NCBI GenBank assembly: GCA_001768515.1
Contig: MEOA01000021.1
Location: 62,001 to 126,000 of the forward strand
DNA from: Bacteroidetes bacterium GWE2_42_24
GTDB taxonomy: Bacteria > Bacteroidota > Bacteroidia > Bacteroidales > TTA-H9
Length of the DNA stretch: 64,000 bases
Direction of reading: 5' to 3'
A program made the position numbers and the translations under genes. The first letter of the stretch is position 1, and every line of letters starts with the position of its first letter. Below the pieces are notes generated by a model. It was given only the letters and a program-made list of their open reading frames with translations, did not search any database and was not told the DNA's origin. Below, piece after piece: positions 28,611 through 37,125 of the stretch.

Positions 28611-31169
28611 TCAGACGGTCAGTTCTCTTTTCTTCAATGCAAACGCCAAGGCTCCAAATACCGAGATGAGCACAAGTATAGACCCGATCAGGGCAATTGC
28701 ATTTCCTTTCTGATAGATTACAGGCTCAAACTTAAATTCAATCAAGTGCTTACCAGCAGGTACTTCCATGCCTCTTAACAGGTAGTTTACACAGTAGTAT
28801 TCCATCAGGTTACCATCCATGTAAGCATTCCATCCATCAGGATAATAGATTTCAGAAAACACGGCAAAACCTTTGTCGTCCACCTGTGCCTCATAGACCA
28901 GATCATTGGGCTTATATGACTTTAAAACAATCTTACCATTGTCAGAATAGTCGGTCACGGCGGGAAACGATTGTCTGAATTTTTGTTGAATAACCGCTTC
29001 ATTTCTGGTATCCAGGTTATATAGGGAAATAATTTCGGCATCGGCATCCTTCACCGTTTTGAGAGTTTTAATAAACCATGCGTTTCCATCCGCCCGGCTG
29101 TTTGGTATTGCAATGGCATCTTCACGGCCCGGGTATATAATATATTTTGTATTAAGCATATTAATAACAGGTAATTGCGAAGTCAACACGCTTAATGTCG
29201 AATCATCACTGACTTTACCGATACCCTTTGAAAACACTTCTATTTCCCTGACCAGATGAAAGCTGATAAGTTCATCATATTTCTTCAGTTTCGCTCCATG
29301 GTACCCCCCGATGGACTTATGGTGATAAGACGTTGTACCGTCCATGAAAGGCGAAACAGATAAATTCAAAACCCGATAATCCAAACTCTTATCTTTCAAT
29401 ATTTCCTGATCCGCCCGGGTTAATGCATAGCTTGACTCAAACTGCGCTTTATTAACAAAATTATCACCGTTCAAATATCTCGACGCTATAGGCCAAAGAT
29501 CAACGACAAACAAAAAGCCCAGTCCCGCGAAAAGAATCTCTTTCGTAATTTTCCGGGTAATGAACAGATATAATATTAAGGCGGCTAATGAAATAAAAAT
29601 AAACGAACGAATTGCATCCTTTTTAAATATCCCGATTCTGGCTTTCTGGAGATTCAGAAGATAGACGGGAAGGAATTGGGCAATCTGTCCTTCGCTTGCG
29701 CCAGATTTTTTGTACAATTGTGCCAGTTTGGATTCTTCATCCGGAGGCGAAAATGAATTAACAGTTCGTGGCATCAGGTAACCAATCAGACAGAAACCTC
29801 CCACTGCAATAAATGAGATCAGGAATGCCCTTTTGACGCTTATTTGCTTTTTTAAAAAAGGTATTTTCAAAGCTTCCCTGCTGTTTACGACTTTGATCAG
29901 CTTATCGACAGTTAAAATTGCTAAAAGTGGTAAAGTCAACTCTGCAATAACCAATATCATAGATACCGCTCTGAACTTATCATAACCCGGGATATAATCC
30001 AGGAAGAAATTACTCAGGCCCATAAAGAATTTTCCCCACGAAAGCATCATACATAAGACTGTAGCTATCAATAGCGGCCATTTAAGGATATGATCCAAAA
30101 CAAATAAGCCCAAAATGGCAAGAAAAATTATGATGGCGCCAATATATACGGGGCCACTGGTTCCGCCCTGATCACCAAAATAAGAATCCCCATTCGCCAC
30201 CATCTTCCTGTAATCGGGATCGACAGCCTGCAACACATTTTCATCAGTATTCCCAATCGCTGAGCTCTTCCCTCCCTTAAAGTTTGGAATTAAAAAGGTG
30301 AATGTCTCCCATATACCATGGCTGTATTGTACCGCATAGCTTTTATCAAGGCCTGAAGTCTTGTCTTCCGAATTGCTTTGCATATTCTCATCAATCGTCA
30401 GTTCCGTTTGCCCTCTGGTTGAGAATTTGCTGTATTCACTGGTTGCCAGTAAGCTTCCGGCATTTGGCAGAAACCCGATTCCACCGGCTAAAACAAACAG
30501 TCCCGCCCCTATAAAAAACGATTTCACAGCTTTTTCCTTTAAAGCCCTGATAAGATAGGCCGCGAAAACAAGGGCAAAAACCATGAAGCCATAATAGGTA
30601 ATCTGAACATGGTTGGCATTTAACTCCAATGCCAAAAACAGTACGCTGACCGCGAAGCCTGACCAATACTTCCGACGCATCAATAATATGATCCCGCCTA
30701 AAACAGGTGCCAGATAACCGATCGCGTTGGCCTTTGAATTATGCCCGACTTCCAGAATAATGAAGAAGTAGGAGGAAAAACCGTAGGCCAACGCCCCTGC
30801 AAGCGCTAACCATGGACTTATCTCCAGACATAATAGAAGAATAAAAAAACCCATGAAACACATGAAGATATAACCAGCCGGGTGAGGTAAATATAAATGC
30901 ATGATCCTGTCAAGGTGCGACATCCAATTCCCTGTATAAATAGTAGAAATCTGATAGGCCGGCATCCCGCCGAACATTGAATTGGTCCATAATGCTTCTC
31001 CATTCCCGGCTTCCCTGAAGTCGGCCAATTCCTTCGACATTCCTTTATGCTGAATAATGTCGGATTGATGAATTACCTTGCCCGAAAACGCGGGACGAAA
31101 AGAAAGATAGGTAATCAACAGGAACAAGGGAATTGCAATGATAAACGCGAGATGTCTTTTAATGCCCAT
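28611..31169 (-). CDS. YfhO-family polytopic membrane protein
   Basis: 852 residues with about a dozen hydrophobic segments, a large soluble loop in the second half (about 560-810) and a final C-terminal membrane segment (GNAIALIGSILVLISVFGAL). N-terminal motifs HQSDIIQHKGMSKELADFRE and WTNSMFGGMPAYQ are typical of Bacteroidota YfhO proteins. The family is related to GT-C-type glycosyltransferases and is linked to glycosylation of surface polymers, but the substrate here is unknown. It stands alone, between the repeat region and a T9SS cargo gene. Confidence 0.88.
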   Translation of the reverse strand: MGIKRHLAFIIAIPLFLLITYLSFRPAFSGKVIHQSDIIQHKGMSKELADFREAGNGEALWTNSMFGGMPAYQISTIYTGNWMSHLDRIMHLYLPHPAGYIFMCFMGFFILLLCLEISPWLALAGALAYGFSSYFFIILEVGHNSKANAIGYLAPVLGGIILLMRRKYWSGFAVSVLFLALELNANHVQITYYGFMVFALVFAAYLIRALKEKAVKSFFIGAGLFVLAGGIGFLPNAGSLLATSEYSKFSTRGQTELTIDENMQSNSEDKTSGLDKSYAVQYSHGIWETFTFLIPNFKGGKSSAIGNTDENVLQAVDPDYRKMVANGDSYFGDQGGTSGPVYIGAIIIFLAILGLFVLDHILKWPLLIATVLCMMLSWGKFFMGLSNFFLDYIPGYDKFRAVSMILVIAELTLPLLAILTVDKLIKVVNSREALKIPFLKKQISVKRAFLISFIAVGGFCLIGYLMPRTVNSFSPPDEESKLAQLYKKSGASEGQIAQFLPVYLLNLQKARIGIFKKDAIRSFIFISLAALILYLFITRKITKEILFAGLGFLFVVDLWPIASRYLNGDNFVNKAQFESSYALTRADQEILKDKSLDYRVLNLSVSPFMDGTTSYHHKSIGGYHGAKLKKYDELISFHLVREIEVFSKGIGKVSDDSTLSVLTSQLPVINMLNTKYIIYPGREDAIAIPNSRADGNAWFIKTLKTVKDADAEIISLYNLDTRNEAVIQQKFRQSFPAVTDYSDNGKIVLKSYKPNDLVYEAQVDDKGFAVFSEIYYPDGWNAYMDGNLMEYYCVNYLLRGMEVPAGKHLIEFKFEPVIYQKGNAIALIGSILVLISVFGALAFALKKRELTV

Positions 31170-31671
31170 AGGTTAAATCACTTACAAATAATACTTTAGC
31201 ACCATACAATGTTTCTTAAGAGCCTCAGGTTAAGAGGGCAACCCTTTCAGAAAAACTTAGCGGCAAATCTAAACAAATTCTAAAGCCGCAGGACATCGCA
31301 GGCGGATCCCTTCAAATGCCGAAACATACCGCAATTAAATTACCTTCATTTCACTATCGGTGGTTTTTTAGGGATATTGAGCATCAAGTCAGGGAACGAA
31401 AGTTTTAGTGTGATGTACTTCAATTAAATCGTTTTTGTATACATTTTTACGCATATTCTGATCACAAACAGAGGTGGATTGAAAAGGACATCCCTTATAA
31501 GTTTCAAATTGATTACCAGCGACAACTAATATTCTTGTCGGAAAAATGAAGGCTCTGCTACTTTTCCTGCCGGCTTCACTTACAAACTTGCAGATCAAAA
31601 AAAGGCTGACTCCAAAAATCAGGAGGCAGCCTTCTGTAAAACTTAAGACACGCGATTAAGGTGTATTCAAT
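31170..31671. other. Gene-free stretch with leftward terminator
   Basis: A hairpin at about 31597-31634 (AAGGCTG...GGAG / CTCC...CAGCCTT on the leftward strand, followed by T7) ends the transcript of the T9SS cargo gene. The rest of the interval shows no convincing gene or RNA. Confidence 0.7.
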
Positions 31672-33384
31672 CTACTTTACAACCTGAACTTTTCGCGTAT
31701 TCAATCCTTTTGAAGTGAGTATCTGCACAAAATAGAATCCGGGGTTAAGATTATCAATGTTTATTGCATACTGATTAGCTCCTACAAATTGCTTATAAAC
31801 CACCTGACCGATAGAATTAATCATCTTAAGCTCAGTAATAGTTTCATCTGCTTTAACATACACCGTTTTGACTGCCGGGTTAGGATACACATGCATAACA
31901 TCAGCTACATCCAGGTTAGATCCTGCAGAAATTGAGCCAGAGGAATAAAACAGGGTAATGTTCGGGCAATAGTCAGTGGAATAGCAAGATTCTGGTGGTG
32001 ACATAGGGTCAAATGGAGCATCATCCCCTTCGGCAACACGCGAGCGGTTTGATGCGGTATCGAGTGTATTGATAAAAGCAGTACCAAGAACCATCTCGGG
32101 AAGTCTCTTATTCGAATAAATCACCAGGTTATCACCTTTATAAATATAAGAATTGTCAAGAGGAATATAAATCTGGTTTAGACCTCTTGAGAAATTGATA
32201 TTCCCATCAAATACAGAGGTTAAAGTAGCAGGATCGACCCATGATGTAGAAAGATCCGAAAGCGTGGTTTCGCCCATGAAAATTTGGATGGGGATTTCGG
32301 GTAAATCGTTATCGAAGTAACCTGTATATTGAATGCCAGTAATCTCAATATTAGTCTGGTTAATTTCTTCAGGGAAATAGAGCGATTGGCTAAGACTGAA
32401 AAAATTGAAGAAGTTATAGGGAATCATGCTCACCGGCTGTGAACCGTTACCAATTCCTACTGAGACCGTATTACTGTTCAGAACATTTACAGAGAAATTA
32501 CTTGTCCGGTTGTTTTCAGGGTTTTCATCGGGCGAGAAGTCAATGTCAGCATAGACGTTGGTACTGCCAATCAGTTCCTGTCCCGGAGTCCAAGAGAAAA
32601 GGAAGAACTTTTTCTCGTTAAAAGCGATTGTTTCACCAGGTAAAGAAGCTAACTCAATACCACCTTCCATCATTAATTTAACGGTATAATTTGTTTGAGT
32701 CAAATTGCCACCATTTAAGATCTCAACAAAATACATATTCATCTCATCGGCCTTTGGCGTCCCGTTTCCTGCAATTGAAACGGCTAACAAGTCATTGTCA
32801 GCAACGCTCTCCAGTGTAATATCATCGATGAGCCACATGTTAATTGCATATGAATTGCCTTCAAAACGGAAAGCATACTGAAACGTTGTTGCTCCTGATG
32901 GAACAGAAAAATAATGACTAATCTCTCCTTTTGGTATATTAAGCGTTCCAATGGGCTTATCCCACAGAGACTGCCAGTTCTGGCCTCCGTCAAATGTAAT
33001 ATCCAGACCTATAACTTCACCATAATCCATATCATAATTAATCAGGTACTGTGTATATTTAAGCCGTAAGTCCTCATAACCAGTAACGTTAATAGAAGGG
33101 GAAATCAGCCGGCTGGTGCCTGAAGCAAAACTGTAACCGAGATACAACTCAGGTGCTTCACCTCCTGACATATTGGAATTGGAAACAGACCAAGGAGCGT
33201 CAGCCCCATCAAGAACCCAACCCGGGGGTAATTGACCGGCCGGATAGTTAAACGCTTCATACATGATCGTATCTACAGAAACGACCGATCTGGGATTATC
33301 ACCAGAACTTAAAGCTGTGGCACCTGAAAGTGAAAGGTTAAAGAAAAGAAAAACAGCTAACAAAGGTATGAACAGATTTTTCAT
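31672..33384 (-). CDS. T9SS-sorted secreted protein with cleaved-adhesin/jelly-roll domain
   Basis: Exported protein of 570 residues. Signal peptide about 1-25; a jelly-roll domain of the choice-of-anchor J / cleaved-adhesin type (about 40-195: EAFNYPAGQLPPGW, SRLISPSINVTGYEDL, INMWLIDDITLES); a CARDB-like Ig domain (about 200-300); a further beta domain; then a C-terminal type A sorting domain (VYPNPAVKTVYV ... GFYFVQILT ... RKVQVVK). The tail routes the protein through T9SS to the cell surface. No protease catalytic domain is present, so a binding role is more likely. Confidence 0.9.
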   Translation of the reverse strand: MKNLFIPLLAVFLFFNLSLSGATALSSGDNPRSVVSVDTIMYEAFNYPAGQLPPGWVLDGADAPWSVSNSNMSGGEAPELYLGYSFASGTSRLISPSINVTGYEDLRLKYTQYLINYDMDYGEVIGLDITFDGGQNWQSLWDKPIGTLNIPKGEISHYFSVPSGATTFQYAFRFEGNSYAINMWLIDDITLESVADNDLLAVSIAGNGTPKADEMNMYFVEILNGGNLTQTNYTVKLMMEGGIELASLPGETIAFNEKKFFLFSWTPGQELIGSTNVYADIDFSPDENPENNRTSNFSVNVLNSNTVSVGIGNGSQPVSMIPYNFFNFFSLSQSLYFPEEINQTNIEITGIQYTGYFDNDLPEIPIQIFMGETTLSDLSTSWVDPATLTSVFDGNINFSRGLNQIYIPLDNSYIYKGDNLVIYSNKRLPEMVLGTAFINTLDTASNRSRVAEGDDAPFDPMSPPESCYSTDYCPNITLFYSSGSISAGSNLDVADVMHVYPNPAVKTVYVKADETITELKMINSIGQVVYKQFVGANQYAINIDNLNPGFYFVQILTSKGLNTRKVQVVK

Positions 33385-33595
33385 AATTATAAAATTGAAA
33401 ATAATGGCAAAGTAAACTCAATTGAAACCGCCAAACAATTGGTGCCAAACGCTATTTTCATCCTTAAAATCTTTAAGTGCCAGCACTTAATAATACTTGC
33501 GTAGCAACACCTATTTTATTCATTATAAGCAAGAAAGTCTGACTACCGACCAAAAATAGTATAAATTTGCGTCGATAAACACATTTATACTTAAC

Positions 33596-35575
33596 GTGGT
33601 AAAAAAGGGACACTCAGTTACCATTCCAGATTACCTGAATTGCAGCCAACTAATTATCTTATCACTATTGTTGCTGATGGTGGTTATAATTGGCTCATGT
33701 AGTATTCCTGAAAAGAAATCTGATGCTGATAAAATTTTAACGGATCAGGCCAGGTCCGCTAAATATGAAAATATCTTTGAAGATATCCATAAACAAATAT
33801 ATGAAAACTCTTTAGGTGCCAGGGCTAAAGCAATCGAAACGCTAAACTCCCTTAATCCTGATGATCAGGTTTATAAAGTTGTATTGCTTAAGCATATAGG
33901 CTCATCTTATGTATTTGAGACCAACTACTCTGAAGCCATTAAATATTACAACGAAGCTCTTTCAATTGCCGAAAAAATTGAGTTGTATTCGGAGCTGGCT
34001 AATATCAACAACAACCTGGGTGTTATCTATAATGAAATAGGTAATTACAAGACAGCCTACATTCATTTTGTCGAGGCATTGAATTACTACGATTTGGCTG
34101 ATATTAAAGACAAAAAAGTTGGAACCCTCAATAATATAGGGCTCGTCTATATCAATTTAAAAAACTATGAAAAAGCACTCACTTACTTTGACGAGGCTTT
34201 AAATTCCTTCGCGAAGCCCAAAGACTCCATCCTGATAGTCTCTGTAATGAATAACATCGCCCTGTGTTACATCTCGGAGAACAAGCCCGGTCTTGCGCTC
34301 GATTATCTTGATCGCGCGATTGATATGAGTGAAGATATAAACAATCAATATGGATTGTGTATTTCACACCAAATAATGGGAAACTTATATGCGGGGATAG
34401 ATGAAACAGAGAAAGCTCTCAAAGCATACACAACCAGTGTTGAAATAGCCAGCGGAGCTAACCTGACCTATCAGCGGGCTATATCCAGACTTGGGATCGC
34501 GAGATTGTTGCTGAAACAGAACAAAACAGATGAGGCATTCAAAGTTACCATTGAGATCATGGGTTATGTAAAAGAGCTGAAGAGTCTAGTACTGGAAACC
34601 GAGCTTCATCAGGTTCTTTCAGCTATCTATGAGAAGAAGAAGGATTACAAAAGCAGCCTCATACATCTTCAGGACCACATTAAATCGCAACAGGAATTGG
34701 TAAACCAGACGGTTATTCACCAAATCTATGATGTAGAGTTAAAGTATCTCAACCAACAAAATAAGATGCAACAGTTGGAGTTGGAGAAAAAAGAATTAAC
34801 CATTAGCAAAAAGAACAATTTACTATTATTTATATCCCTGATATTTGTATTATTATTAAGTGGACTTTATCTGCTTTATCTCAACCATCATCACAGGCAG
34901 AAAGTAAAACTTCAGAAAACAATTATTGAATTAACAGAAAAAAAGACCCATGCAGTGCTTGAAGCAGAAATTCAGGAGCGAAAACGAATAGGACAGGAAT
35001 TGCATGATAGTCTTGGACATTTACTCTCACTAACCGGCCTGCATGCCAGCGCCATGTACAAACGTCAGGATATTACAGAAGAAAAAAGAAAAGAGTTACA
35101 TGATTCACTCATGAAAATCATTGATGATGCATTCGAAGAGGTAAGAAATATCTCGCACAATCTTGCGCCTTACCTGCTATCAGAACGCGGACTCAAAGGG
35201 GCTCTCAAAAGCATTGCCGACAGAGTGAACCAAAGTGCCAGACTTACGATGAATTATGACACTTATGGCTTAACTGAAAAACTTGATAGTCTGATAGAAA
35301 ACACACTATATCGTACGATTCAGGAAATTGTGAATAATACAATTAAGCACGCCGATGCCACATCACTCTTTATACAAATCACCGAGGGCAACAATGAAAT
35401 TACATTAATTGCCGAAGATAACGGCAAAGGTTTTAATTCTAAAGACACAAACAAGCAAACCGGATTTGGCCTGTCACACATGAAATCAAGAATAGAAAAC
35501 CTTAACGGCACAATGTACATTGACTCAAATATCAACAGAGGAACAATTATCAGCATTTTTATACCATTTCGATAA
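33596..35575 (+). CDS. TPR-containing sensor histidine kinase (HisKA_3 / NarL-type)
   Basis: Starts at GTG. A lipoprotein-like hydrophobic leader ends in MVVIIGSCS (about residue 37). TPR repeats run about 75-390 (NNLGVIYNEIGNYKTAYIHF is a typical unit), a membrane segment (LLLFISLIFVLLLSGLYLL) lies at about 405-425, then an H-box ERKRIGQELHDSLGHLLS (His about 468) and an ATPase domain with IQEIVNNTIKHA, EDNGKGF and GFGLSHMKSRI. Extracytoplasmic TPRs sensing a ligand or protein are common in Bacteroidota. Its response regulator follows after 7 bases. Confidence 0.92.
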   Translation: MVKKGHSVTIPDYLNCSQLIILSLLLLMVVIIGSCSIPEKKSDADKILTDQARSAKYENIFEDIHKQIYENSLGARAKAIETLNSLNPDDQVYKVVLLKHIGSSYVFETNYSEAIKYYNEALSIAEKIELYSELANINNNLGVIYNEIGNYKTAYIHFVEALNYYDLADIKDKKVGTLNNIGLVYINLKNYEKALTYFDEALNSFAKPKDSILIVSVMNNIALCYISENKPGLALDYLDRAIDMSEDINNQYGLCISHQIMGNLYAGIDETEKALKAYTTSVEIASGANLTYQRAISRLGIARLLLKQNKTDEAFKVTIEIMGYVKELKSLVLETELHQVLSAIYEKKKDYKSSLIHLQDHIKSQQELVNQTVIHQIYDVELKYLNQQNKMQQLELEKKELTISKKNNLLLFISLIFVLLLSGLYLLYLNHHHRQKVKLQKTIIELTEKKTHAVLEAEIQERKRIGQELHDSLGHLLSLTGLHASAMYKRQDITEEKRKELHDSLMKIIDDAFEEVRNISHNLAPYLLSERGLKGALKSIADRVNQSARLTMNYDTYGLTEKLDSLIENTLYRTIQEIVNNTIKHADATSLFIQITEGNNEITLIAEDNGKGFNSKDTNKQTGFGLSHMKSRIENLNGTMYIDSNINRGTIISIFIPFR

Positions 35576-35582
35576 TCAAAAC

Positions 35583-36260
35583 ATGACCATGGAACCAATC
35601 AGGGTATTAATAGTCGATGACCATCAACTTATGGTTGAGGGGCTGAAATCGCTACTGGAGGATGAAGAAGATATCGCCTTCGTTGCCGGTGCAAACTCGA
35701 TGGCTGAGGCACTTAGTTTTCTGAATAGCAATACCATTGATGTGATACTAATGGACATCAATATGCCCGATGGTTCAGGTATTGAAGCAACAGAAAAAAT
35801 CAAAATATTATACCCTGCCGTCAAAGTGATTGCACTGACAATGCACGATGACATCTCGATTATTACAAAAATGGTTAAGGCCGGGGCCTCGGGTTATATA
35901 CTCAAACGGACCAACATGAACGAAGTCATTGATGCCTTGAGAACTGTTCATAACAATGGGCGCTACCTAAGTAGCAACACCCAGCAGATCATCATGGACA
36001 ACATTGGCACACCATCCAGCATTTCCGATGATAAAGAAGAAAGCAAACCATCGCTGTCATCCCGCGAAATTGAAGTACTGTCGCTTATTGCCAAAGAATA
36101 CAACAACGAACAGATAGCAGAAACGCTGTTTATCAGCGAACGGACAGTCGAAGCTCACCGACGTAATATTTTCATTAAAACCAAGACCAAATCAATAGTC
36201 GGGCTTATAAAATATGCCATCAGCAAAGGCTTAATAAAGATTGATCAGGAGAATAAATGA
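35583..36260 (+). CDS. LuxR/NarL-type response regulator
   Basis: Cognate regulator of the preceding TPR kinase. A receiver domain (IVDDHQLMVEG, phospho-acceptor in VILMDINMPDG, Lys in YILKRTNM) is followed by a LuxR-type HTH (LSSREIEVLSLIAKEYN ... ISERTVEAHRRNIFIK). I use the ATG at 35583, which begins right at the receiver fold, instead of an upstream in-frame start lying inside the kinase gene. Its target promoters cannot be told from the sequence. Confidence 0.93.
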   Translation: MTMEPIRVLIVDDHQLMVEGLKSLLEDEEDIAFVAGANSMAEALSFLNSNTIDVILMDINMPDGSGIEATEKIKILYPAVKVIALTMHDDISIITKMVKAGASGYILKRTNMNEVIDALRTVHNNGRYLSSNTQQIIMDNIGTPSSISDDKEESKPSLSSREIEVLSLIAKEYNNEQIAETLFISERTVEAHRRNIFIKTKTKSIVGLIKYAISKGLIKIDQENK

Positions 36261-36873
36261 TCAGCGGTAGTCCGCCGGGTAGAACTCCGGTAAACCAACT
36301 CCCATATTACCACCAGGAGAAATTGTCACTCTCATACACAACCGTATCGACACGATAAACCACCGGTAGAGAAAGGTCTTTGTAACAGGCAGATGGTATC
36401 TCTGTCTGAGTTTTATTTGACTTTAAGTAAACAATTACCGGTGATTCCTCAGTACAATCTGATTTCCATCAATAGCTTTGTAAGCATCACCCTTTCATTT
36501 CACATTGAATGAACGTTAATAGTTGTTTGGCGATGGTACCCATTTGGTTGATCACGTCGATACAATTTAAGGTAAGGACTGATTTACAAAGAAGAAACAG
36601 AAAGAAAATTTCAAAAACAACCGCAAAATATTCGATGAGTTGTGGAAGTTTGTATATTTGTGAAGTTCAAAACCAAGATCGTATGTAGAAATAACAAAAT
36701 AGAGGCAGCGGATTGGGGCTTTTCAGAAATGAAGAGTTTAGTTATTCTTCCTTGATAGCGGACATGAACTTGCAGAAGGCATGCTTATATTCCAGAATCA
36801 GGGAGCATCAACACAATTTTAGTTTACTTTTAACCCTGCATGCTTCATTTATGATGAAAATGAGAAGTGCTTT
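36261..36873. other. Gene-free stretch before the accessory region
   Basis: No gene called. Leftward frames near 36308-36450 give short coding-like pieces (YRVDTVVYESDNFSWW before a stop), perhaps decay products. A TATATTTG -7-like box lies near 36653. The base composition shifts toward A+T to the right. Confidence 0.4.
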
Positions 36874-37122
36874 ATGAAAGAAATAACAATTGCAGAATTA
36901 GCATATTGGATCAAACAGACCAAACAAAACAACCAACCTAAACCAATTTTTTTTCTGGGGGCTGGAGCTTCAGTTTCAGGTAATATTCCGTTGGCAAAGG
37001 ATATTGCAAAGCAAATAATACTTGATTATTCTGATAACCCATTTATAAATAAGATTGAGGAAAAAGACAGGTCTTATTCTACTTTAATGGGTTGTCTTTC
37101 CCCAATTCAAAGAAACGCTTAG
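36874..37122 (+). CDS. SIR2-like domain, N-terminal fragment (amber-interrupted)
   Basis: First 82 codons of a SIR2-type NAD-binding domain: IFFLGAGASVSGNIPLA carries the GAGAS nucleotide loop. The frame stops at TAG (37120-37122), and the same frame reopens at ATG 37126 and continues the domain without loss. The usual product would be one SIR2-TPR protein of about 753 residues. The TAG may be a real inactivating mutation, a suppressed codon or a coupling point for re-initiation. Confidence 0.8.
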   Translation: MKEITIAELAYWIKQTKQNNQPKPIFFLGAGASVSGNIPLAKDIAKQIILDYSDNPFINKIEEKDRSYSTLMGCLSPIQRNA

Positions 37123-37125
37123 TTA

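Noticed and set aside
31389-31598. Leftward 69-codon frame between YfhO and the T9SS cargo gene
   Set aside because: No coding character and overlaps the terminator region.
36308-36450. Leftward coding-like fragment ending YESDNFSWW
   Set aside because: Interrupted by stops upstream and no start; too short to call as more than a possible remnant.
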